Made by a program: the position numbers and the translations under genes | NCBI GenBank assembly: GCA_900540685.1 | Contig: UQGS01000005.1 | Location: 1-64,000 of the forward strand | Direction: 5' to 3' | Length of the DNA stretch: 64,000 nucleotides | Source: an uncultured Catenibacterium sp. | GTDB lineage: Bacteria > Bacillota_I > Bacilli_A > Erysipelotrichales > Coprobacillaceae | In this document: positions 7,836 to 17,786 of the stretch, piece after piece | Layout of the letters: each line of letters begins with the position of its first letter | Numbering within the stretch: position 1 is the first letter of the stretch | Notes under the pieces: model-generated | Told to the model about the DNA's origin: nothing | What the model saw: only the letters and a program-made list of their open reading frames with translations | The model's database searches: none

Positions 7836-7864
7836 ATTATATATCAAATAGAAAGTATGTGCAA
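7836..7864 (-). promoter_or_regulatory. Promoter of the TagO-like gene
   Basis: On the minus strand TTGCAC (7864-7859), 17 bases, TATAAT (7841-7836), ending 22 bases before the chosen start codon. This placement excludes the longer upstream ATG as a start. Confidence 0.7.
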
Positions 7865-7920
7865 AACAATGAAATCTACCGCAAATCAAATCAATTACTG
7901 TATAATATAGATAGAGCAAA

Positions 7921-7970
7921 TTTATACCAATTAAAATACATGTTGTTTTTATTGGTATAAATGATATAAT
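7921..7970 (+). promoter_or_regulatory. mupG promoter with 11-bp inverted-repeat operator
   Basis: TTTATACCAAT (7921-7931) and its exact complement ATTGGTATAAA (7951-7961) flank the -35 region. TATAAT follows at 7965-7970. ATTGGTATA resembles half of the GntR-type NagR sites known from Bacillus amino-sugar genes, but no such regulator is in the window. The arms could also be a site for the RpiR protein encoded at 10734-11609. Confidence 0.55.
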
Positions 7971-8002
7971 GTTATCGGAAAATAAAAATAGGAGGATTTA
8001 TT

Positions 8003-9094
8003 ATGCATCGCTTAGGAATTTCAGTTTATCCTGAAAAATCAACTCAGAAAGAAGTTTATGATTACTTAGAACTTGCTGCTAAGTATGGCTTCTCAAGAAT
8101 CTTTACTTGTTTATTATCAGTGAATGATCCAAAAGAAAAGATCATGAAGGACTTTGGAGAATTCATGGATAAAGCACATTCTTTAGGTTATGTTGTTGCA
8201 GTAGATACTAACCCAGAAGTATTTAAACATTTAGGTGCTACTTATAGTGATTTAAAACCATTCCATGATATGGGTGTAGATATCATCCGTTTAGATGGTT
8301 CATTTGGTACTACAGGAGATATCCAGGTTACTAGAAACCCTTATAATATTCAGATTGAATTCAACGGTTCTATGGACCAGGGTGTTGAATTATTATTAGA
8401 ACAGGGTGGAAACAAAGATCAGGTTATTATCTGTCATAACTTCTTCCCAGAAAGATATTCTGGTTTAGACTGGAACTATTTCGTTAACTTCAATGCTTAC
8501 TGGAAATCATTAAATCTTCATACAGCTGCATTCGTATCAAGTAACCAGCCACATACACATGGTCCTTGGAATGTATTCTGTGGATTACCAACAGTAGAAA
8601 TCTTAAGAGGTCTTCCAATTGATTTACAGGCTCGTTTAATGCTTGCAACTGGAGATGTTGATGATATTATCATCGGTAACGCTTATGCTTCAGAAGAAGA
8701 ATTAAAAGCTTTATCAGAAGTTGATTACCAGAGCATCTGCTTCAAGATTGATGAAGTAGAAGGTTTATCAGATATCGAAAAGGAAATCATTTATGATTAC
8801 TATCCACACTGGGATCGTTATGATCATTCTTCATTCTTCTTACGTTCATCTGGAAGCAGAGTAAAGTATAAGAATGAAAGCATCCCACATCGTGAAACAG
8901 AACAGAAGATGTTCCATCGTGGTGATGTATTAATCGTTAATGATAACTTAGCTCATTATCGTGGTGAATTAGAAATCGCTTTAAGAGATATTCCAAATGA
9001 TGGTGAAAGAAACCTTTGTGGTCATGTAAAAGAAGAAGAAATGATGTTCTTAGACATGATTGAACCAGGTCACTATTTCAAAATTATTAAATAA
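8003..9094 (+). CDS. DUF871/MupG-type 6-phospho-N-acetylmuramidase-like protein
   Basis: 363 residues. It starts RLGISVYPEKS, continues with an eight-strand barrel-like pattern (SRIFTCLLS, IIRLDGSFG, ICHNFFPERYSGLDW, FVSSNQPHTHGPW) and has a smaller C-terminal domain. This matches the DUF871 family, whose Staphylococcus member MupG cleaves MurNAc-6-P-GlcNAc in the cytoplasm during cell-wall recycling. The ribosome site is AGGAGG. It stands alone between its own promoter and terminator, without the PTS transporter often found with it, so the substrate is inferred. Confidence 0.82.
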   Translation: MHRLGISVYPEKSTQKEVYDYLELAAKYGFSRIFTCLLSVNDPKEKIMKDFGEFMDKAHSLGYVVAVDTNPEVFKHLGATYSDLKPFHDMGVDIIRLDGSFGTTGDIQVTRNPYNIQIEFNGSMDQGVELLLEQGGNKDQVIICHNFFPERYSGLDWNYFVNFNAYWKSLNLHTAAFVSSNQPHTHGPWNVFCGLPTVEILRGLPIDLQARLMLATGDVDDIIIGNAYASEEELKALSEVDYQSICFKIDEVEGLSDIEKEIIYDYYPHWDRYDHSSFFLRSSGSRVKYKNESIPHRETEQKMFHRGDVLIVNDNLAHYRGELEIALRDIPNDGERNLCGHVKEEEMMFLDMIEPGHYFKIIK

Positions 9095-9101
9095 TATATG
9101 A

Positions 9102-9132
9102 GGCTATGTGCATGATGCATATAGTCTTTTTT
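9102..9132 (+). terminator. Terminator of mupG
   Basis: Eleven-base-pair stem (GGCTATGTGCA, TGCATATAGTC, two G-U pairs) with a TGA loop, followed by six T. Confidence 0.8.
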
Positions 9133-9235
9133 AAATGTTCTATATTACCACTTTTATCATGAGATACAGTGTTTTTTCATATCTAGGAAACGCCTTTCAC
9201 AAATAGGAAGAATCAAGTTCTTACTCTTATTTTAG

Positions 9236-11609
<2,374 letters not shown>

Positions 11610-11701
11610 ACAATCACCTCATCTCTATTCTAATCTTTCTATCATATGTATCGCAAGAAATCTTGATTTTATATATAATGAATAACGGAGGTTGATTTTA
11701 C

Positions 11702-12694
11702 ATGAATATAAATGAAGGAGCAAGAATAGTTGTAGAAGACTGGCTCCATCTTACAAAAGATAATCTTGTTTATTTTGTGACAGATGAAACAAAACTCAAA
11801 GAAGCAGATGCTTTCTTAAAAGCATGTGATCATGTAGGGGCTCATTGTAAGGTTGTACAATTAAAATCACATGAAATACAAAATGGGAAAAGCATAGATG
11901 ATTTAAAATGGGAAATGGCTAAAGCAGATGCGATAGTAGGGGCAACTAATTATTCATTTATTACGACTGATGCCGTGAACTATGCACTCTCTAGAGGTGC
12001 ACAGTTCTTATCTATGCCTATGTCTACAAATAATGGTGAATCAATATTTGAACAGGAATTCTTAAAAATGGATCCTGATGAAGCCACAATGTTAGGTATG
12101 CCGATGTTCTGGGAATTACGTGATGCAAAAACAATACATGTCACTACTAAACGTGGTACAGACCTCACCTTTGATATCACAGATCGTTTTCCAGGTATCT
12201 TCCATGGTTCTCTATGGGAAGTAGGAAAATGTTCTTCTTCAAGCTTTGAAATCTATATACCACCAGTAGAATATCATACAAATGGAACACTTATATTAGA
12301 TGGATCAATGGGATATATAGGAATAGTGGATAATCCAGTAGAAATTAAAATAGAAAATGGTTATATCACTTCTATAGAAGATACTGAAGATGGACGTAAA
12401 CTGAAAGAATATTTAGAATCTTTTGATGATCTAGAAATGTATTGTGCCGCAGAATTTGGCATTGGGTTAAATACAATATCTAAGTGTCGTGGAGCCAGCT
12501 ATATTGAAGATGAATCTGCTTTTGGTACATTCCATATTGGATTTGGTAGAAATCTTGCCTTAGGAGGCAGTCATAATGCCCGTGGACATTTTGATTTAGT
12601 GACACATAATCCAACAATTATAGTAGATGATAAGGTCATTATGAAAGATGGTCATGCCAAGGCAATCCAGCCGATTGAATGGGGAGTATTATAG
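11702..12694 (+). CDS. M29-like aminopeptidase family protein
   Basis: 330 residues. The C-terminal half carries features of the aminopeptidase T/M29 metallopeptidase fold: RGTDLTF, AAEFGIGLN, FGTFHIGFGRN and GGSHNARGHFDLV with candidate metal ligands (Glu, His, His, Asp). The protein is shorter than classical M29 enzymes (about 410 residues), so it may be an atypical branch. It precedes a permease pair and a pyroglutamyl peptidase, which suggests peptide or amino-acid scavenging. A separate promoter (12777-12805) lies between it and those genes. Confidence 0.7.
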   Translation: MNINEGARIVVEDWLHLTKDNLVYFVTDETKLKEADAFLKACDHVGAHCKVVQLKSHEIQNGKSIDDLKWEMAKADAIVGATNYSFITTDAVNYALSRGAQFLSMPMSTNNGESIFEQEFLKMDPDEATMLGMPMFWELRDAKTIHVTTKRGTDLTFDITDRFPGIFHGSLWEVGKCSSSSFEIYIPPVEYHTNGTLILDGSMGYIGIVDNPVEIKIENGYITSIEDTEDGRKLKEYLESFDDLEMYCAAEFGIGLNTISKCRGASYIEDESAFGTFHIGFGRNLALGGSHNARGHFDLVTHNPTIIVDDKVIMKDGHAKAIQPIEWGVL

Positions 12695-12708
12695 TACTCC
12701 TCTTTATT
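12683..12708 (+). terminator. Terminator of the M29-like gene
   Basis: GGAGTA (12683-12688) and TACTCC (12695-12700), then a T-rich tract. The stem overlaps the stop codon. Confidence 0.6.
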
Positions 12709-12776
12709 TTTGTTCAAATATCATAAAGTGTAAGGGCACACAATTTGTATTTTGGTGAAATTATGTGTTTATCAAT

Positions 12777-12805
12777 TTGCATATAGCGACATTTATTGGT
12801 ATAAT
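12777..12805 (+). promoter_or_regulatory. Promoter of the DUF969-DUF979-pcp operon
   Basis: TTGCAT (12777-12782), 17 bases, TATAAT (12800-12805). ATTGGTATAA, the same word seen at the mupG operator, overlaps the -10 box. Confidence 0.6.
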
Positions 12806-12840
12806 TATTTTATCATTTTACGAAGGAAGAGGAAAAACAT

Positions 12841-13542
12841 ATGAATGATGCTATTAAACTTATCGGTATCGTAATTGTCGTTATTGGGTTCGTAATGAAA
12901 TTCGATACTCTTGCAACAGTTGTTGTTGCTGGTTTAGTAACAGGTTTAATCAGTGGTATGTCTATCATGGACATTTTAAATACACTAGGTACAGCCTTCT
13001 TAACTAACCGTACAGCAACTTTATTTATTTTAACTTTACCAGTTGTAGGTCTATGTGAACGTATGGGCTTGCGTGATAAAGCTGTAGACTTGATTAAGAG
13101 TATTAAGAACGCTACTACAGGTCGCTTATTAGTGATCTGGGAAGGTGTGCGTACTCTTGCGTCTGCATTCTCATTAAGAATTGGTGGTCATCCACAGTTC
13201 ATCCGTCCATTAATCAATCCAATGGCTCAGGCTGCTGCGATTGCGAAATATGGTGATATTGATGAAGATACAGAAGATCAGATCAAAGGTATGGCTGCAG
13301 CTTCTGAAAACTATGGTAACTTCTTTGCTCAGAACTGTTTCATGGGTGCTTCAGGAACATTACTTATCGTTTCAACTTTAAACGAATTATTTAAGTCACA
13401 TGGTGTTAACCAGGTTGTTACTGCTAACCAGATTGCATTATGGTCTATCCCAATTGCAATTATTTCTGTATTTGTTGGTGGCGCTTATGCTTTATGGTTC
13501 GATAAGAAACTTAATAAGAAATATGGAAAGGGAGGCAAATAA
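12841..13542 (+). CDS. DUF969 membrane protein (permease half)
   Basis: 233 residues with several hydrophobic helices. The GLCERMGLRDKA and GHPQFIRPLINPMAQAAA segments are characteristic of DUF969. DUF969 and DUF979 occur together next to pyroglutamyl peptidase genes and are thought to form a permease, perhaps for pyroglutamyl peptides or pyroglutamate. That role is inferred from context. The DUF979 gene starts two bases after its stop. Confidence 0.85.
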   Translation: MNDAIKLIGIVIVVIGFVMKFDTLATVVVAGLVTGLISGMSIMDILNTLGTAFLTNRTATLFILTLPVVGLCERMGLRDKAVDLIKSIKNATTGRLLVIWEGVRTLASAFSLRIGGHPQFIRPLINPMAQAAAIAKYGDIDEDTEDQIKGMAAASENYGNFFAQNCFMGASGTLLIVSTLNELFKSHGVNQVVTANQIALWSIPIAIISVFVGGAYALWFDKKLNKKYGKGGK

Positions 13543-13544
13543 CA

Positions 13545-14483
13545 ATGTTACAAATTGAATGGAATACAGCTACTATTATCGCAGAAGTATTCTACTGCGT
13601 TATTGGTGCAATCTTTGCCGCAACAGGGTTTAATGCCTTAACTAATAAAGATTGTGAAAAGCCAGTGACTACTGCTATTTTCTGGTTCTTAATTGCTGCT
13701 TCATTTATGGTTGGACCATATATCCCAACTTGGATTACTGGTTTAATCGTAGTTCTTCTTGCAGTATTATCTGGTTTAGGTTTAGTAAAACCAGCTGCAA
13801 GACATATCCCAACTGCTAAGGAAACTCGTGATAATGCAGACAAATATGGATATAAATCATTTATCCCACCAGTATGCTTAGCTCTTGTTGCTGTATTAGT
13901 TGCAACTTTCTTACCAAATCTTGGTGCAAACAATGCGATTGGTATTAGTGCTGCTTGTGCATTAATCGTTGCATATCTTATCTTCAAACCAAAACTATCT
14001 ACACCTTTTAAAGATGGTGTGAGATTAAATGATAATGTTGGTTCTACAGGTATCTTACCTCAGGTATTATCTGCTTTAGGTTCATTATTTACTGCAGCTG
14101 GTGTAGGTGCTGTAATCGCTGCTGGCGTAGGTGCACTTATCCCTGAAGGAAATCACTTAATTGCAGTAATCTTCTATTGTGTAGGTATGGCATTATTTAC
14201 AATGATCATGGGTAATGGTTTCGCTGCCTTCGCTGTTATTACAGTAGGTATCGGTTATCCATTCTTAATTGCACAGGGTGCAAATGCACTTGTTGTTGGT
14301 GCTTTAGGTTTAACTGCAGGTTACTGTGGTACATTAATGACTCCTATGGCTGCAAACTTCAACATCATGCCTGCTGCATTGCTGGAAACTAAGAATAAAT
14401 ACAGAATTATTATGACTCAGGTTCCAGTTGCATTAATTATGTTAGTAATTCATATTATCTTAATGTATCTTTTAGCATTCTAA
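13545..14483 (+). CDS. DUF979 membrane protein (permease half)
   Basis: 312 residues with about nine to ten hydrophobic helices. Conserved segments TGILPQVLSALGSLFTAAG, MGNGFAAFAVIT and GYCGTLMTPMAANFNIMPAA identify DUF979. It is translated from a GGGAGG site directly after DUF969, and pcp follows 12 bases later. Helix-breaking Gly/Pro repeats resemble ion-coupled transporters. The substrate is unproved. Confidence 0.85.
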   Translation: MLQIEWNTATIIAEVFYCVIGAIFAATGFNALTNKDCEKPVTTAIFWFLIAASFMVGPYIPTWITGLIVVLLAVLSGLGLVKPAARHIPTAKETRDNADKYGYKSFIPPVCLALVAVLVATFLPNLGANNAIGISAACALIVAYLIFKPKLSTPFKDGVRLNDNVGSTGILPQVLSALGSLFTAAGVGAVIAAGVGALIPEGNHLIAVIFYCVGMALFTMIMGNGFAAFAVITVGIGYPFLIAQGANALVVGALGLTAGYCGTLMTPMAANFNIMPAALLETKNKYRIIMTQVPVALIMLVIHIILMYLLAF

Positions 14484-14495
14484 GGAGGCTTTTAA

Positions 14496-15140
14496 ATGAA
14501 ATTATTATTAACTGGTTTCGACCCATTTGGTGGCGAACCAATCAATCCTGCCTGGGAAGCTGTAAAAAGAGTTTCTGACAAGGTAGGAGATGTAGAAGTT
14601 GTAAAACTTATGGTTCCTACAGTATTCTACAAATCTATCGATACAGTAGCTGCTGCAATCGAAAAAGAAAAACCAGATGCTGTATTATGTATTGGACAGG
14701 CTGGGGGACGTTTTGATTTAAACCCAGAACGTGTGGCAATCAATATCAATGATGCACGTATTCCTGATAATGAAGGGAATCAGCCTTTAGATGGTCCAGT
14801 ATTCGAAGATGGAGAAACTGCTTATTTTGCTACATTACCAATTAAGGCAATGGCTGAAGAAATTCGTAAAGCAGGTGTTCCTGCAAGTGTTTCTAATACT
14901 GCTGGTACTTATGTATGTAACCATTTAATGTATGGTGTACTTTATACACTTGCAAATAAATATCCAGATGTTCGTGGTGGATTCATGCATGTTCCATTCA
15001 TCACTAGCCAGGTTATTAACCGTAAGCCAATTGCTCCATCATTAAGTCTTGAACAGATTGTAACTGGTATTGAAGCGGCTGTGAAAGCTATTGGTGAAAA
15101 CCAGGAAGATATCAAGACTGTTGAAGGTCAGACTCACTAA
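14496..15140 (+). CDS. pcp: Pyrrolidone-carboxylate (pyroglutamyl) peptidase
   Basis: 214 residues, the normal size of C15 peptidases. [15 protein letters not shown], the catalytic Cys in [14 protein letters not shown] and the His in GGFMHVPF are all present, with a Glu around position 80 completing the triad. It removes N-terminal pyroglutamate from peptides in the cytoplasm. It is the last gene of an operon with the DUF969/DUF979 permease pair and ends in a terminator of the repeated TGTAACG type. Confidence 0.95.
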   Translation: MKLLLTGFDPFGGEPINPAWEAVKRVSDKVGDVEVVKLMVPTVFYKSIDTVAAAIEKEKPDAVLCIGQAGGRFDLNPERVAININDARIPDNEGNQPLDGPVFEDGETAYFATLPIKAMAEEIRKAGVPASVSNTAGTYVCNHLMYGVLYTLANKYPDVRGGFMHVPFITSQVINRKPIAPSLSLEQIVTGIEAAVKAIGENQEDIKTVEGQTH

Positions 15141-15197
15141 GAGGCTGTAACGAATAGATAGTATTTACTACTACCTAGAGCGTTACAGCTCTTTTTT
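15140..15197 (+). terminator. Terminator of pcp, copy A of a repeated module
   Basis: AGAGGCTGTAACG and CGTTACAGCTCT arms begin on the last base of the stop codon and end in six T. Eighteen bases (GGCTGTAACGAATAGATA) are shared with the minus-strand terminator at 45304-45347. Confidence 0.85.
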
Positions 15198-15283
15198 CTA
15201 TATGAAATTCACCAAGTTCCTTGCGGTAGTTTACACTTGTTCTAATTTTTGATTTAGTGCATGTTGATTTGAAGAGAAAACCA

Positions 15284-15412
15284 TTACAGTGGTGGTTTAA
15301 TAGCTTTACGTATTTCATATATGCCTCTTGTATCTATTGTTACCTTATCTACTTCTAACTGATGACCAGGTAGATCTCGGTCTGCTTTTTTGCTTTTTAT
15401 GAACTTACTCAT
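15284..15412 (-). CDS. Unrecognised 42-residue ORF
   Basis: It starts at the ATG at 15412, which has an AAGGTGG site at the right spacing; a longer in-frame start at 15481 lacks one. The product is basic and hydrophilic (MSKFIKSKKADRDLPGHQLE...) with no membrane segment or motif known to me. It is isolated between pcp and the secreted-protein operon on the opposite strand. It may be a real small gene or a remnant. Confidence 0.35.
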   Translation of the reverse strand: MSKFIKSKKADRDLPGHQLEVDKVTIDTRGIYEIRKAIKPPL

Positions 15413-15556
15413 TACAGCCACCTTTTTGTGTTTGACTATAATTGATAAAATATAAATTTCATTTTTAATGAAAGCCTTCACATGTGTATTGTGGCATAGT
15501 ATACTGAAATAAAGTTAATCGATTATTATAAACTATAAAGAAAGGAAAAAAGAATC

Positions 15557-15937
15557 ATGAATAAAAAAATTGTATTTATTATTTGTTTTTTGTTTGGAAT
15601 TATTAGTGTTAAAAATGTATACGCAGCATCTTTGAATAAGTCTCTTCGTACGACATGTGCAGGTACGAGTGCAAGTGTAACAGCAACTTATTATACACAT
15701 GAAACAACAAGATGGAAGATAAGTAATCCATTTAATATTGGATATTCTGGAAGAGGCGGATATGCTTCTAAGTCAGGCAAACCTCAGACATCTAAATCTG
15801 GTAGTGTTTATAAATGTTCACAGAGAGTAGGTTTTTCTAGTACAGATTATAATAGTGTTACTAGAACAGGATACAGTACATATCATTGGGAAATAAATGG
15901 AAATACTAATAAATGGGGTTCGTGTTATACGAAATAA
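15557..15937 (+). CDS. Secreted cysteine-containing protein, candidate bacteriocin-like effector
   Basis: 126 residues. A classical signal peptide (basic MNKK, hydrophobic core, VYA cleavage after residue 23) leaves about 103 mature residues rich in Ser, Thr, Gly, Tyr and Lys, with three cysteines (34, 87, 123) and no catalytic motif. It is the first gene before two MacB-like ABC half-transporters, separated by a short hairpin. A secreted precursor followed by ABC ATPase and immunity-type membrane domains recalls lactococcin 972 loci. I see no clear sequence match to lactococcin 972. It could also be a secreted adhesin or signal. An AAGGAAA site lies upstream. Confidence 0.6.
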   Translation: MNKKIVFIICFLFGIISVKNVYAASLNKSLRTTCAGTSASVTATYYTHETTRWKISNPFNIGYSGRGGYASKSGKPQTSKSGSVYKCSQRVGFSSTDYNSVTRTGYSTYHWEINGNTNKWGSCYTK

Positions 15938-15939
15938 TA

Positions 15940-15966
15940 AGGCTTCTAGCTTTGCTAGAAGCTTTT
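15940..15966 (+). terminator. Leaky intergenic hairpin between secreted protein and ABC genes
   Basis: AGGCTTCTAGC-TTT-GCTAGAAGCTTTT with only a four-T tail. Such hairpins allow high expression of the first gene and lower read-through into the rest. A similar hairpin precedes the paralogous ABC pair at 60665-60693. Confidence 0.6.
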
Positions 15967-15985
15967 ATTAGAAGGGAATGATAAT

Positions 15986-17785
15986 ATGATTGAATTAAAG
16001 GACATTTGTATAGAATATGATAGGGTTATTCTTGATCATGCCTCTATTTCTATTCCTGCACATTCTATTACTCTTATAAGAGGGAAGAGTGGTTCAGGTA
16101 AGACAGCTCTTCTCTATTGTATTTCGCTTATGGATACAAAAAGCAAGTATCAATACTATTATGATCATCGTCTCATAGGAGAAAAAGATAGAAATAATAT
16201 CAGAAAAGAATGTATCAGCTATGTATTACAGGAAAATGATTTATTAGCTCATCTAGATGTCAAAGGTACATTACAGTATTTTGCACATATTCACAATAAA
16301 CACTTATCTGATAAAGATATACAGGATTATCTTGATAAGATGCATCTTGATGTGACTTTGGATCAGAATGTCATGACGCTATCTTTAGGGGAAAGACAGA
16401 GGCTTTCTATCGCAACAGCGCTTGTAAGTAATCCACAAGTACTTGTCTTAGATGAACCTACAGCTTCATTGGATCATGAAAATGAAATAGAAATATACAA
16501 TATCTTAAAAGAACTAAGTACACATATGACAATAGTTTTAGCTTCTCATTCAGAAGAAAGTATAAAGTATGCAGATGTTGTCTATACTTTAGAAAATAAT
16601 CAGTTGAGTGTGAATTCTTCAATGATATCAGATGATCCATGTGGAGAGGGTGTTATCTCTCAGGTTGATCATAAGTTCTATAAAGAGTATGTAAAGGACT
16701 ATGTGAAACATTATAGGTTCATGTATGTTTTGATGATGATGATGTTTATTTTGTCTCTTGTCTCTGGACAGATGATTCTTGGTATTATTGATCATTCAAG
16801 AAAACAAGGTATGCAGATGCTTATAGGACAATTAGAAAATAAGGCTATTATTACCAAGGATAAGCATAGTTATGTGGATCAGGATTATTCTCATTTCATA
16901 AAAATAGATGACAAGAATACGCTTCCTCTATATAAAATATATACACAAATAGAAGGAGAGGATGTTTATCTTGTGCCTTATTTCAAGGATGATGATCTTT
17001 CTAAATATATAGATAGAAATATCCAGGAAACAAGGTCAGGTATTTATATGGACAATGATACCTATTATCGCCTGAATCAGATATCTTCTCACAATAAAGT
17101 TAAACTAGATCTTTATATCACTGATCAAAATGGTATGCATCAGACTTCTTATACCTTTGATATGAATGGTGTATTTAGGAATAATAAAAAGGTTCATTAT
17201 GTGTCAAAGAGTCAGAGATATATCTATGTCCCATATTCAATTCTTCAGGACATCTATAAACAATCAGAATGTACACCACGTTATATAGGTTATATCATCA
17301 AGACAGATACCTATGATGAATTGAATGAATTGGTAGATTATTATGAATCAAAAGGATACAGAATCAATGATTCATTCACTGATAGAGAAGCTATGAATAG
17401 TCTTGATTCATATTATAAGAATATGATGTTTACATTTGCGGGTGTGATTCTAGTTATTAGTGTACTTATTGATATTGTATTGGAATCTCATCTACTGATG
17501 CAGAGAAAAAAAGAACTTGTACTTCTTTTGATATCAGGATTATTAAAAAAGGATCTACAAAGAATATCCATGATAGAAACATTGGGAAGTATATCTATAG
17601 TAGTAGTTGGTTCTACCTTAATTTCCTTAGTGATGTCTCTTATGCTAGGGACTTTTGATATAGTGACACTTTCTAGTATGACTGTCTTATTCATAGTTAT
17701 CTTATTGATAGAAAGAATGGTTCTTCAAAACAAATTCATTAATAAGCTGAATATAGTAGATGAATTAAGAAATGAGGTGCATTAA
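15986..17785 (+). CDS. ABC transporter, fused ATPase-permease (MacB-like), subunit 1
   Basis: 599 residues. The N-terminal ATPase (1-215) has Walker A GKSGSGKTALL, signature LSLGERQRL and Walker B VLVLDEPTASLD. One helix (about 243-265), an extracytoplasmic domain of about 200 residues and three further helices (about 475-590) follow. This ATPase-TM-ectodomain-3TM order is that of MacB-type exporters and of ABC proteins linked to lactococcin 972. It probably pairs with the next protein. The closest relative in the window is the 599-residue product at 58846-60645. It may confer self-protection or export for the protein encoded upstream. Confidence 0.8.
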   Translation: MIELKDICIEYDRVILDHASISIPAHSITLIRGKSGSGKTALLYCISLMDTKSKYQYYYDHRLIGEKDRNNIRKECISYVLQENDLLAHLDVKGTLQYFAHIHNKHLSDKDIQDYLDKMHLDVTLDQNVMTLSLGERQRLSIATALVSNPQVLVLDEPTASLDHENEIEIYNILKELSTHMTIVLASHSEESIKYADVVYTLENNQLSVNSSMISDDPCGEGVISQVDHKFYKEYVKDYVKHYRFMYVLMMMMFILSLVSGQMILGIIDHSRKQGMQMLIGQLENKAIITKDKHSYVDQDYSHFIKIDDKNTLPLYKIYTQIEGEDVYLVPYFKDDDLSKYIDRNIQETRSGIYMDNDTYYRLNQISSHNKVKLDLYITDQNGMHQTSYTFDMNGVFRNNKKVHYVSKSQRYIYVPYSILQDIYKQSECTPRYIGYIIKTDTYDELNELVDYYESKGYRINDSFTDREAMNSLDSYYKNMMFTFAGVILVISVLIDIVLESHLLMQRKKELVLLLISGLLKKDLQRISMIETLGSISIVVVGSTLISLVMSLMLGTFDIVTLSSMTVLFIVILLIERMVLQNKFINKLNIVDELRNEVH

Positions 17786-17786
17786 G

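Noticed and set aside
9186..9198. GGAAACGCCTTTC as a CcpA site before the GH1 gene
   Set aside because: It has an extra base in the centre and does not match the cre consensus well enough to list.
13592..13987. 131-codon frame antisense to the DUF979 gene
   Set aside because: It has no ribosome site and mirrors codon bias of a well supported gene on the other strand. The same applies to long antisense frames in feoB and the P-type ATPase.
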